From contig NC_030386.2 of assembly GCF_001625215.2 (NCBI RefSeq), positions 40,084,796 to 40,148,795 on the forward strand: a DNA stretch of 64,000 nucleotides, written 5' to 3'. Under the pieces are notes generated by a model. The model worked only from the letters and a program-made list of their open reading frames with translations. It did no database searches and had not been told where the DNA came from. Source of the stretch: Daucus carota subsp. sativus. Lineage: Eukaryota; Streptophyta; Magnoliopsida; Apiales; Apiaceae. Numbering within the stretch: position 1 is the first letter of the stretch; every line of letters begins with the position of its first letter. The position numbers and the translations under genes are program-made. Positions 24,512-34,818 of this stretch are shown one piece after another.

Positions 24512-24593
24512 AAAAGTGAGGAAAATGTTGATGGTAAACTCAGCATTTGAGGAAAAGTGAGGAAAATATTGATGGTAAACTCAGCATTTGAGG
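24512..24593. repeat. 41-bp tandem duplication at the RNase H start
   Basis: AAAAGTGAGGAAAAT(G/A)TTGATGGT followed by AAACTCAGCATTTGAGG occurs twice head to tail, with one base different. It duplicates codons 'KVRKMLMVNSAFE' of the LINE frame. Confidence 0.8.
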
Positions 24594-24919
24594 CCGAGGT
24601 TGTTGCTATTAACGAGGGCCTTCATTGGGTGGCTTCTTTGCCGTATCAAAAGGTTGAGATAGAGTCAGATTCTTTACTCTCCGTCCAAGCTCTTAATCGT
24701 TCTAGCGATATTGTTCTAGAAGTTGGTTTTGTCTTAGATGATTGTCGTGATATTATTCAATCTAGAACGGGATTATCTGTTACTTTTGCTAAAAGGCAAG
24801 CAAATAAAGCAGCTCATTTAATGGCTAGACTTCCTTGTTTGCTAGAATGCCAAAGCATTTTCACGTCTCCTCCTAGTACGTTGTTGGAGACTTTGATGTA
24901 TGATGCTTCTTTTGAATGA
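24557..24919 (+). pseudogene. LINE RNase H-like domain, 3' fragment
   Basis: 'MVNSAFEAEVVAINEGLHW', then 'KVEIESDSLLSVQALN', then 'FAKRQANKAAHLMARL' is the RNase H-type domain (RVT_3) found at the end of plant LINE polyproteins and in derived host proteins. The conserved E (AEVVA) and D (ESDS) acidic residues and the A-N-K-A-A-H motif are kept. The frame ends normally at 24917-24919, just before the A run. The polymerase part is absent, so this is a 5'-truncated LINE rather than a gene. Confidence 0.8.
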
Positions 24920-24944
24920 AACTCACTTTGCTTAAAAAAAAATA

Positions 24945-25140
24945 ATCTATTTTTGACATATAAAGTGTTCTCGTGCCCATATACAAATTTAATCAACTTT
25001 TTTCTTGACCAGGACCAAGGTGGATTTGTGAAAATTATCAGCATGGACAAGGGCCATTTCTATGTTAGTCAATAGATGGGCCGATTCAGTGTTAGGTCCT
25101 TTTTTCAAAAATCTGTTATTAATTTGTAGACTTTCTTGTG
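24945..25140 (+). repeat. Copy of cystatin-like gene 5' flank (A, right half)
   Basis: Matches 37705-37915 and 29108-29215: CAGCATGGACA, GTTAGTCAATAGATGGGCCG and ATTCAGTGTTAGGTCC. It ends near TAGACTTTCTTGTGAA, and no gene follows it. Confidence 0.75.
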
Positions 25141-25343
25141 AACAAGAGTTATGACGAAATTAATTCGAAATGAATACTTTAGTTTTCATATTTGTATTCG
25201 TTTTAAATATATATATTCGTATTCGTATTCGTTTATTATCCGAATAATTATTTGTTCTCGTATTCGGATTTGATTAAATTCACGAACTATTCATATTCGT
25301 TTAAAATACTTATTTTAAAAAAATAATACTAAAATAACTAAAG

Positions 25344-25510
25344 TGTTGGCCGTTAACAAAAATTATGAACTCCCATATTTCACCAATTCAAGCAAATTAT
25401 AAAGTACCGATGTTTGATGCTACAGTCATCCAACTCAAAATGAATAAAATTCAAATTATAACCAAAATATAAGAGTTTAATATGTATTAATTAATTCCAA
25501 AATCATGCAA
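25344..25510 (-). repeat. Inverted copy of the cystatin-like gene 3' flank (D3)
   Basis: The minus strand reads GATTTTGGAATTAATTAATA, GGTACTTTATAATTTGCTTG, GAGTTCATAATTTTTGTTAA, parallel to 32597-32842 and 22411-22640. It is more diverged (about 80% by eye). It points to a lost gene copy in the opposite orientation, whose body would have lain to the right. Confidence 0.7.
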
Positions 25511-26741
25511 CTGAACTTCCACTATTATAATCTTACAATCAATTTTGCGGCGCTTGCGGAACAAAGAATTGAGCAGTAGGAACACCAGACATTAAGCAAC
25601 AACTACGATGTCTTCAACCTAGTTGTACCATAACAAACTATTATCAAGATTCAAGAAACATTAAAAAAAATATTAAACTACTCAGAACAGACTAATTAAT
25701 TAAAGCCAACATAAATTACAGAAAAGGACTTAATGGGCATGCTAAAGATAGAAACGTTAAGAGCAAAATCAAGAAAATTTCTTTCAGACATTTAAACAAA
25801 CTCTTGAGAGCATAAAAAAACATAAAACAAACAACGAACTTACAATATTGCTAGCAGGGTGATTCTAGTGGAGATGATCAGGGAAGTGTTGATGCCTTGA
25901 TGGAGAAGTGGTTAAGTGGACCGGGTCGGAGGAAGCCCAAATATTTTCAAGAGTTTATAATTTGGACCGGGTGAGTATGTTCATTGATAAGAGTGGTTTT
26001 ACTCTTGAAGGGCTTTGTTATAAAACATTGTGGGCTTGTAACTGTTTTGTCGTATTTTATTGGGCTACACTAAAATTGGATGTCGTCGTAATATTATTTT
26101 TGCTGAGTCGGTCCTGACAAAAAGGAAAACAAACACGTGGAAGAATATATGGGCCGACTAAATTCGAGGCAGCGGGTTTTTAAAATAAAATAAAATTATA
26201 GTCAATGGTTTAAAATTAAAAATTAAAATTTAACATTATTTAAAATTTGAATAATTTTAATTTACTAATAATTTATTTATTATGAGTTATCAATAATGTA
26301 ATAATGAAAATAAAAATAAATTTCTGATTTATAGATAATTATGAAAAATGAGAATGATGGAAAGGATATATTACAAAAAAAATATTTAAATAAATTATTT
26401 ATGATGAAAGTTTAAAACTTGTAAACTTAACTAAAACCCAACGGATCAATCAATAATATTAATATTTCAAGTTTAACCTAACCGAAGAGATGGGTTACTG
26501 ATACTACATCATCCAAGTTTAACCTAATCGAAGAATATTAATATTATACATGTATATTATATATGTATTTAACAACATTATTTTGTCAGTTTCAATAAAT
26601 AATTAGAAATCGGCCCCAATATATATTCATAAAATAAAATTAAAATCATTTTATTTTAAGATGATTACACTAATATTTTTATTTTAAAAATATATAATAA
26701 TATTTTTATTTTATTAAAAACATGCATATCTAATCGAGTTA
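25511..26741. other. AT-rich spacer with no recognised gene
   Basis: Mostly AT-rich. 25535-25585 on the minus strand could encode a short tail 'SGVPTAQFFVPQAPQN' before a stop, but nothing supports it as a gene. 25890-26115 has a frame without known motifs. Confidence 0.4.
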
Positions 26742-26964
26742 CTCCCTCCGTTCCTACATATTAGTCGCTTTGGCTTTTTGCGCGTATTTTGAGATGCAAA
26801 AAAAAACATAACTTTATACATTATTTTTAAAAAAATATTTCTAAATAAAAAAATAAATGTTAAATTTTTATTAAAAAAAAGGAAAATTTGAGAAATAATG
26901 CGTAGAAGTATGTTTTTTGACACCTTAAATTACGTGCACAGAGTCAAAGCGACTACCGAAGGAG
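26742..26964. mobile_element. Stowaway-type MITE (223 bp)
   Basis: The left end CTCCCTCCGTTCC and the right end GGTAGTCGCTTTG / CGAAGGAG are inverted repeats, flanked by TA on both sides (26740-26741 and 26965-26966). This is the Tc1/mariner Stowaway arrangement. Confidence 0.85.
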
Positions 26965-27255
26965 TAATTGAATAGTTAAAATTCTTTTACAGTTTTACTA
27001 CAATTAGGGATCTTAGTTCTTACACGTCGCCGCCGCAGCTACTGCTCCTCCCAGCCTACCACCGTACCACGCTCTCACTTCACTCCTCAGTCTCAACTCT
27101 CAAGTCATCAATCGACGATCTACCGCGTTCTCATATCTCGATTCACTTCTGACTGATTTGTAAGCTTATGGTTATTATGAATTAGTGAGACTATTTAATA
27201 TTTGTTATGGACCTCAGATTGTGTAATCAGTTTGTGTACTTCGAGTATTTTGGTT

Positions 27256-27430
27256 GAATATATGATTCTGCAACTGTCATATGTAGCATAACCTGGTTCG
27301 GGTCCGGATTTCGGGTAATATCCGAACTCTTTCGGGTTTCGGGTAAAATCCGTTCCGAAATCCGGTTGGAACCGAATCGGATCTTACTTTTGGGGGTTTT
27401 CGGGTGGATTGGGTCCGGTTATTATCAAAA
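27256..27430. repeat. 176-bp direct repeat, copy 1 (GGTTCGGGTCCGG type)
   Basis: Nearly identical to 28877-29053; differences seen are GTTCCG/GATCCG and the length of a G run. It holds alternating CGGGTTTCGGGT motifs and is cut at 27430 by CTAG. The second copy continues past this point into TTTTCGGTCCG, the presumed rest of a larger repeat. Confidence 0.85.
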
Positions 27431-28876
27431 CTAGTAATCTTGCCCGTGCTTCGCACACGGGTAATGTTTGTATTTTTTAAATTTTAATAATTGGTTATAA
27501 TGTATTTTTAATTGTAACACCTCAGTAATATAATCATTGACCAATACAATAAAATAGTATGTTCATAGTGGTACGAAGTACAACCCACTATTATTATATT
27601 TTGACCTATAACCTAATATTTCATCTAAAATCTATCAAATACATGTTGTAAATAAAATTATAACTTGATTAAAGAAATTATATCATTTATTTACTAAGTA
27701 TAGATACTAAGTACATGTTACCGTAGATTGAAAAGTGATTCGGGTTGTAACGCGCTCAAGGTTAATTTATTAGACCAACGTAATAAGATATTTGAAACAG
27801 TTGGAGTAATAATCTTCAAACTTGAAGCCAAGAAACAAACTAAAGACAATGTGGGAAGAAAATGAAAATCTAAACAAAATTTAATCTTAACCGTCCATCT
27901 AATGCAGTCCATGAAAGTGTGACATATCACTTTATCAAGTCATTGAAAAACACGTTCTAATTTGGTGAGCATCCTGAAGATGAAGGTGTCAGTAAGAAGT
28001 GCCTAACTAAAATTGTCAATCAGTTTTATAAAGTCCCTTTCGTGCACTGTGATGCAGCAGCAAGCTGAATGAGAATGATTATAAGAATTGATCGAGGATA
28101 GGAAGATATGATCCTAGTATAAAATTGCATGATACAACTGGCTACACAATTAAAAATAGGCACCAAGTGACCAAGATAGATGGGAAAAGGAGTTTCTTGA
28201 ATATATAAAACAGAGTGTAAGAAATAGATCAGAGTGTAAAAAGTATAGTGTTTAATTTTTTCCGATCTTCTTCATTAAACTCGGACCTTATCTTTGGTAT
28301 AATATTATGTTGTTTTGTGAAGATTGTATATTCTTGCTTAGATTTAGATTATCTTATTTTGTTCAATTGATTTTCTTAAATTTGATATATATAGTCTTCA
28401 ATCTTCCTACCTGACCGCAGTATGATCGTGAAAATATTTTTTATGAAATATCATGATAGAAATAGTAAGTTAAATATATAATTTTAGTATTTTCAATAAA
28501 AATAAGTAAAATATGTTATAATATCGGCTTCGCCTCAGTGTAAGAGCTCGATTCTTTATTTTATTTGTTTTAAAATAACATCTTTAATATATTACATCAT
28601 GTTGAAAAATTACATACATTTTGAATAATATTAAAATATGTTAAAGATATATTAGTATTAGTATTCAAGACAAAAGTCTGACTTTGTTACGTGGAGTTTA
28701 AATGTAATATTTATTTTTGTAAACATGTAGGCATTAAGGTGAATGTACAATGATATACTTCATCCATCCCATTTTAAGTGTCTTGTTTGACTTTTGAATG
28801 GTCAAATTGATTAAATTTTGACTGAGATTTACACATATAATATAATTTTTAAAAGTAAAAAATATTATGTCATTTT
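27431..28876 (-). mobile_element. Helitron-like terminus and 1.4-kb segment
   Basis: On the minus strand the left edge reads CCCGTGTGCGAAGCACGGGC, then AAGATTACTAG, then T. A 6-bp stem (CCCGTG/CACGGG) about a dozen bases before a CTAG end, next to a T on the target side, is the Helitron 3' end. The sister copy of the flanking repeat has A|T at this spot, the normal Helitron target. I could not identify the 5' TC end, and no helicase is encoded. The truncated MITE left end CTTCATCCATCCCATTTTAA (about 28755) lies inside. Extent to the right is uncertain. Confidence 0.5.
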
Positions 28877-29053
28877 GAATATATGATTCTGCAACTGTCA
28901 TATGTAGCATAACCTGGTTCGGGTCCGGATTTCGGGTAATATCCGAACTCTTTCGGGTTTCGGGTAAAATCCGATCCGAAATCCGGTTGGAACCGAATCG
29001 GATCTTACTTTTGGGGGGGGTTTCGGGTGGATTGGGTCCGGTTATTATCAAAA
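28877..29053. repeat. 176-bp direct repeat, copy 2
   Basis: See copy 1. Here the repeat runs on through ATCAAAATTTTCGG to about 29100, ending CCGGTCCGAACCGACCC, which is roughly complementary to the start GGTTCGGGTCCGG. The complete unit (about 28918-29103) may therefore be an inverted-repeat element. Confidence 0.8.
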
Positions 29054-29107
29054 TTTTCGGTCCGTATCTGGATCTTTAAAAACCCGGTCCGAACCGACCC
29101 GAGATTT

Positions 29108-29358
29108 TGAGAAAATTATAAGCATGGACACGGGCCATTTCTATGTTAGTCAATAGATGGGCCGATTCAGTATTAGGTCCTTTTTTTCAAAAATCTCTTA
29201 TTAATTGTGAAGGATAAATAACCACTACTAAACTAATGAAAATAAAATACTCTATCTTTCTGTTCGGGTAATGATGACTAAGCAGAAGATTAACACTAAA
29301 CAATACACCTAATTGTCCTTTTACATATTAGTGAATTAAATTAATTGATTGATACGCC
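29108..29358 (+). promoter_or_regulatory. 5' flank of the cystatin-like gene (B)
   Basis: The proximal promoter region of the only intact gene copy. It is duplicated at 37800-38051 (long, about 88% by eye, sharing AATGATGACTAAGC, GAAGATTAACACTAAACAA and TTGTCCTTTTACATATT) and partly at 24945-25140. CTATATAAAGAG at 29452-29463, downstream of this block, is a likely TATA box about 65 bp before the ATG. Confidence 0.6.
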
Positions 29359-29525
29359 AATGTGGGCAAATAATTGTTTTTCTGTGCAAATTATATTTTC
29401 AAACCTAGTGGCGGCCCAATATGAAGGCCCATGCCCATTATTATATGCTCACTATATAAAGAGAAAAGGTTTTTTAGATTTTTTGTTTTTTGTTTTGTTG
29501 CGCAGGTTTTGGTTTGGGAGGAAAG

Positions 29526-30463
29526 ATGGGTTCAAACGGCAAAAGGGTGGAAGGGTCAGGTGATTTAATACTTTTGCGGGGCCGCTCAAGAGAAGAACGA
29601 TTGAAAAATTTTATAGACAGCTTTACAGAGGAGGAGAAGGCTGAATGGGACACCGACGACGAGGAGGATGAGAATGGTCGCCATTCAATGTCTTTCGAGG
29701 AATATGTCAGTCACAGACTTGACATGATGGAGAGTGATGTGAGTAGCTAATGACTTTTTTTTTTTTGTCTTTTCTTTTTGTTGTTGTTTTCTGTCTAGTA
29801 TGTATAAGTAGTTTGTTTTCTTCATTTGATAAATCCAGTGACCTTTTCTATAGAAATTCATGTTTTTATCCAATTTTATATCTTTGTTTGTGAATATATT
29901 GGGTTATTGAAATATAGATCTTGTAATTTGTTTATATACTGTCATATTTATCCGTGTTTTGGTGTTTAAATATCCCATATTAATTAATTATTTATTGGAT
30001 TAAATGGCAGGGTTTTGATATTCAAGACTATTCTAAGGTAGCCGATCCTGGTGTGCTTCATCAGTTCTACTACCCACCAGAAAAACCAACCGACGAAGAA
30101 TGTGTTCAAGAACTCAAAGATTGCTCCTATCAGGCAATTGCCAAATTTAACAGTGAAAATGTATGCTTATTTGTGAATGCTTAAATTTTTTTTCACAATT
30201 AATATCAAACTTGGCTATTGTTTTTATTTTATGTTATTTTACAGAGCACACGGTATGGCAATGTGCTTCTGGTGAAGGCGAACACGCAGGTTCTTTGTCC
30301 ATATAGGTATTTCATCACTTTCAAAGCTACAAATGAAACAAATAATCAACAGGAGACCTTTCAAGCGAAAGTAAATGTCTGTTTCCCTAACCTCGATAAA
30401 GTGGTTGAGTTGGTTAGGATCAAGACCGCCCCCAACCCAGTTTACATCGCTAGACGAAGGTAA
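29526..30463 (+). CDS. Cystatin-like domain protein
   Basis: Exons 29526-29738, 30011-30160, 30245-30463, all GT-AG and phase 0, give 193 residues. The first 71 residues are charged ('FTEEEKAEWDTDDEEDE'), with no signal peptide. Residues about 75-190 have the cystatin-like fold pattern seen in plant proteins of this class: 'GFDIQDYSKV', 'FYYPPEKPTDEECVQELKD', then helix 'YQAIAKFNSEN', strands 'GNVLLVKANTQ' and 'YRYFITFKAT', and 'ETFQAKVNVCFPN'. A Q-x-V-x-G protease-binding loop is not evident, so inhibitor activity is doubtful. I recall related multi-copy families in carrot and relatives. The stop is TAA at 30461. If the GT at 30460 is spliced to 32442, the same stop is remade. Copies of both flanks lie nearby. 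Confidence 0.7.
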
Positions 30464-32596
30464 CCCTTGACTTTCATATTTAGTATACTTTAGTTTCTTT
30501 GTTGTCTCATTTTGTTTATTCAATTAGGACAAATTCATGTCTCGAGAAGTAGCCTCCATATTTTCCCAGTGGAACAAAAACCTAAACTTGTCGCTAGCCT
30601 TGATCATTTTATTCTACGGCTTCTTGGAACCTAAATATGGTTCTCTTACAGCATGCCATAATTTTTTCAGGTAGAGTTGACTGGCTAAACAGAATTATTA
30701 AAGATAAAATAAAAAAATTAACTTAATTTATTGGTAAGTGGTTGGAAATAAAAGTGCTTTATGGGTGTAACTGAAAAGCTTATGTATGGTAGCGCTAAGC
30801 AATGTGTTAGAAGATAACTAGTGACACCAATACATTCTGGTCCTATTCATTTTTACAATAATTTGGATGAGAATTTTCGATGGATACAATAGACTTATAG
30901 CCTAATTAGGGATAAAATTCGTCTATGTACGTGTCATGTGTGAGGCAAGCTGTGTTTGTGGAGTTGAAATAGTCAAGTGAAGAAGATAGGCAATTAGATT
31001 GAGAGGATGCAATCCTGAATTGGAAGCACAATCTTTGGCCATTAGTAGTTGCTTAACTGGATAGCTCTGTTGCACTTTCAGCAGAGAGTGGAAGGACCGA
31101 TTTAAAAGCCTGAAGAATTGGGTACGTAAAAAGAACAATTTTAAGTGCTTGTGTTGTATCTATCATATAGAAAGAGGGGAGGTTCAGAATGTTTTTTCGC
31201 ACCTTATAAAGATGAGGTGGTTGAAGTGAAGGGATAGTGGAGGAGTTTTGTGTGACAAAAAACTCTAGCCAACTATGGTGTATAGTAAAGCCGATTGTGA
31301 ATTTGTGATGCATAGGTTTCGGCGTTGAACAATAAAGAAGGCATATGACTGCAGAAGTGATGAATGTGTGATTATTGTCGACATAAATTAATGTTTGGAC
31401 TTCGGACATAATTAATGTTGAATCAGCTGGACAAAGTTAAGAGTCACGTCTAGTAGATCTCCTGCGGTATTGACACCTAGCCATAGGGGTCGCCGGGTCG
31501 AGGCACTCTTGGTCAAGACTAAGCCTTCTCCTACCCTGAATTTTCCCCGACTGAGTAGCAGTGTAGTGGCTTCAGTTTCAATACTAGTTTTAGTAGTCTT
31601 TCACAGCAAGTGCTAATTCTTAGTAATGATGTTAGCTTGTTATCATATTATGTCCCACCCATGTCCACCATGTTTTAGCTATGTTTTTTATATTAGGTGC
31701 TTCATATAAGGTCTCGCCTGGTTCAATATATTACAACATATAAATATCTGTTATTTCATCAGTGCCTCTAAGTCATTGATACATAAACATAGAAGTCGGA
31801 CTATCTTTTGAAATCTAGATTACAGATATCATATATGGCCATCTAAATAAAATAGGCTCAAGAAAACATAATTAAACATGTGTCAGGAATCAATGGTTCC
31901 TGAGGTAGTTTTCTGTAAACTTTTGTAGTCTTAAGAGAGAAATAGCAGGAGAGAGACAGAATGAGAATGATAGAGATCAGAAATGTATAGAGAGACGGAA
32001 ATCAGATAGAAACTCGTAGAAGAAGACAGTTAAAGAGAGAAACCAAAGAGAAAAGAGTGGCGGAAAACATTCCTCTTTGTATATTCAAATTAAGACTGGA
32101 ATTTAACTTTACAACTGCTAATTTTACTACCTAGAGCTGACGAGACACTCTTACTCAATACTCCATATTACTAATAATACTACTATCCACCGTACTTGAA
32201 CCATTTATACTACCATCCTGACAAACATATCCCTGGTAAGCACAGTACAACTAAGAAGAGGCTGACATGTTTTTTGAGAATTTGCGCTTTGATGCTTTAA
32301 TTATGTAAATGTATCTTGAGCTAAAATTCTCTTCATAAACTGGAAGATTTTTTTTTGTGTCTCTGTCATCCTAGCCTATGGTCCTTGTAAGTGACTGGAC
32401 ACATGCAGAAAGTGAACATCGTCTGTTTTCTTGTTTTGCAGGTAAAGACTAGTCACACCTAGAGCTGACAAGACGATCAAGTATGTCTGCAGTAGTTCAG
32501 CTTTCAAAGAAAGGAAAATGTGTCGTGGGAAATGTACTCACATCCAAGTTGAATTTGACAGAAGTTCTCACTGCATGGTAGGAAAGACATTTTATG
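30464..32596 (+). other. Probable 3' UTR intron and last non-coding exon of the cystatin-like gene
   Basis: CGAAG|GTAACC at 30459/30460 and TTTTGCAG|GTAAAG at 32441/32442 could bound a 1,982-bp intron. The joined sequence reads CGA AGG TAA, the same stop as without splicing. About 150 bp after the acceptor the conserved 3' flank begins (32597). No coding sequence of note lies inside. Confidence 0.35.
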
Positions 32597-32842
32597 ATCT
32601 TGGAATTAATTAAGACATTTTAAACTTTTTCATTTTGGTTGTAATTCGAATTTTATTTTCTTTGAGTTGGACGAGTGTAGTATCAATACTTTATAATTTG
32701 CTTGAATTTGGTGAAGTAGAAGAGTTCATAACTTTTGTTAAGAGCCGGCACTTTAGTTTATAATAGTGTTTTTACTAGCAGCTTTTGCCAAATTATGGAA
32801 GAATATTAAGAATCTAGTGTACACACACGTCAGGCAGGGCAT
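32597..32842 (+). repeat. 3' flank of the cystatin-like gene (D2)
   Basis: The reference copy of the repeat also found at 22411-22640 and, inverted, at 25344-25510. It includes TTGGAATTAATTAAGACAT, AGTTCATAACTTTTGTTAAG, AGAGCCGGCAC and CACGTCAGGCAGGGCAT. It is probably the terminal UTR and downstream region. Confidence 0.75.
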
Positions 32843-33341
32843 GGCTGTGGTGCTGAGATTCGCTGGCCAGTCTCAGAAAAAGATTGGAACCCTTTTATTA
32901 AACAGAATAGCAATCGTAACAGCTTGACTAAGGTTCTGTTCGACATTACTTTCTGTACGATAAATATATAATTAAAAATAAAAGATTAAGTAAATTTTAA
33001 ATAACTTATTTATGATCAGAAAAGTTTAAAACTTGTAAACTTATTTATCATATTTTTTTATATAATATATATATATAATATTTAATTTTCGAATAATTAA
33101 GAGAATAGCGAATACAAATATTTATCTATTTGAATTTGTACTTGTTTACAAACCGAATATTTTTTTAATATTTGAATTCGTATTTATATTTGTTAATAAA
33201 CAAACATGAATAATATTAAACGAATTCAAATACCGAATATTTCATTAACATAATACAATACCAAAGATTTTTTAATACCGAATATTTCATTAGCATAAAA
33301 GATATGATATAAAATAATATATCACTGTCATAATAATTTTT
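32843..33341. other. AT-rich spacer
   Basis: Contains (TA)n near 33062-33078 and alternating ACCGAATATTTCATTA motifs at 33225-33300. I see no gene. Confidence 0.4.
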
Positions 33342-33525
33342 TGAGAAATTATTTTGTATACTGTCATAATAATTTGAAATCTGAAATTTGAAATCAGGAT
33401 TTGTGGTTGCATATATGCATATGCAACCACAGTATTTTTGAAAATATTTCAGAGAAAGTAGTATTTTTGAAAATAAGATTAGAGAACGTGGTTACGAATA
33501 AAAAAAGACCCAAATAAATTTCATA
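33342..33525. repeat. Dispersed repeat, copy 2 (CAGTATTTTTGAAAATA type)
   Basis: A shorter relative of 22035-22390 with the central near-palindrome GTTGCATATATGCATATG followed by CAACC. The shared left edge is ATTATTTTGTATACTG. Confidence 0.5.
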
Positions 33526-33980
33526 GCTAGCCGTTAGGAGTTGTAGCCCACACCATACCATGTTGTCTAATTCAGCCGCAATTATTTTTTAATGATATTC
33601 TAGTATTCCTTCTTAATGGATTATTTTGATATTCTGCACATATATTAAGATAAAAAACGTCGTTATTTATTTTATTTTTCTTTCGAGATAAATATATAAA
33701 TAATAAAATTAATTGAAAAAGATTAAAAACATAATTTATTAAACTGTTTTTTTATGCAACTTATAACACACATAAAAATTCAAAAAAAAACTGCTAATTC
33801 AATACAAACATAATCATATATTTTACTCAATTTCACAATACAACAATAAATGGGTATAATAAATAACAACAACTTTTATGACATATTTTAATTGATTTTT
33901 TATTACATCACGCCGCAAATAACAAATACAAAACAACTAAATAAAAATGGAGGTATTAATCCAAAATATCATCAATACTA

Positions 33981-34203
33981 CTCTCTCCGTCCCATTTTAA
34001 CTGCTTTTGACTTTTTTACACGTATTTTAAGGTGTTAAAAAAATCACATCTAAACATAATTATTTTTTGTAAAATTTATATCAAATAAAAGTTTAGAATC
34101 TAAACTTTTATTTGAGATAAGAATTGAAATTTTTTATTGAATGTAGATGTTATTTTTTTACACCTTAAAAAGTCAAACATCAGTTTAAATGGGAAAGAGG
34201 GAG
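33981..34203. mobile_element. Stowaway-type MITE (223 bp)
   Basis: CTCTCTCCGTCCCATTTTAA at the left and TTTAAATGGGAAAGAGGGAG at the right are inverted repeats, with TA at 33979-33980 and 34204-34205. It lies 0.6 kb upstream of the glucanase gene. Confidence 0.85.
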
Positions 34204-34818
34204 TACTACTTAACACCACATTCCTTTCCTTCCTTTCGAAGTCTTTTTACATCCTTTCCTTACCCTGCTCCACAAAGAAGCCCCATTATCTATCTCTCTA
34301 TTTTTGTCATAACCCCACTTTATCTTTGATACTCTTGTAAAAATCAAATTTCCAGTAAGTTATGTAACGCTTCTACCAATATATAGATTTTTTTGTAAAA
34401 ATAAACAAGGTCGGTGTTAATTGGTGCGCGTATACTTTTTGTGTCAAAGCGTGTCCTTTACACGGACAGTTATGAATTTTACACGTACAGACAATACACA
34501 CAGCTTCTGTATATATTCATCGTCAAATGAGTCTCTTCACCCTCGTACTTTATCTCAGTTTCCCCTAGATTTTCGCTCACTTTCCCTCGTCACTATACTT
34601 ACATTTTCCCCCATACATATACACATATACACCTTCATTCTTGAGAATCCCCACAGTTTTTCACATAAAGATCCAAACTTTTCACCACCCAGACCAGAAA
34701 AACTCATTTTTTGCATTACCCATATCAGAAAGATTCAATCTTTTTGATTATTTTGAATACCCACATAAAAAAGATTTAATTTTGTTGATACCCATTTCAA
34801 AAAGATTGAATTTTTGTG

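Larger units (their letters stand above)
23085..24944 (+). mobile_element. LINE-like insertion, 1.86 kb, chimeric
   Basis: The uninterrupted sister sequence at 37413-38051 shows that about 1.86 kb is extra here. The right end has a LINE RNase H frame followed by an A run (24935-24943), as expected for the 3' end of a LINE. The left two thirds are GC-rich, with AscI-type palindromes and CCTCTCATAGAGG repeats, unlike any LINE coding region I know. The insert may be a LINE tail joined to other repeat DNA. The left edge is accurate only to some 10-15 bp. Confidence 0.55.

Noticed and set aside
24557-24919. RNase H frame as a host gene
   Set aside because: It lacks an upstream exon or promoter, ends at an A run and lies within an insertion proven by the empty sister site, so it is a LINE fragment.
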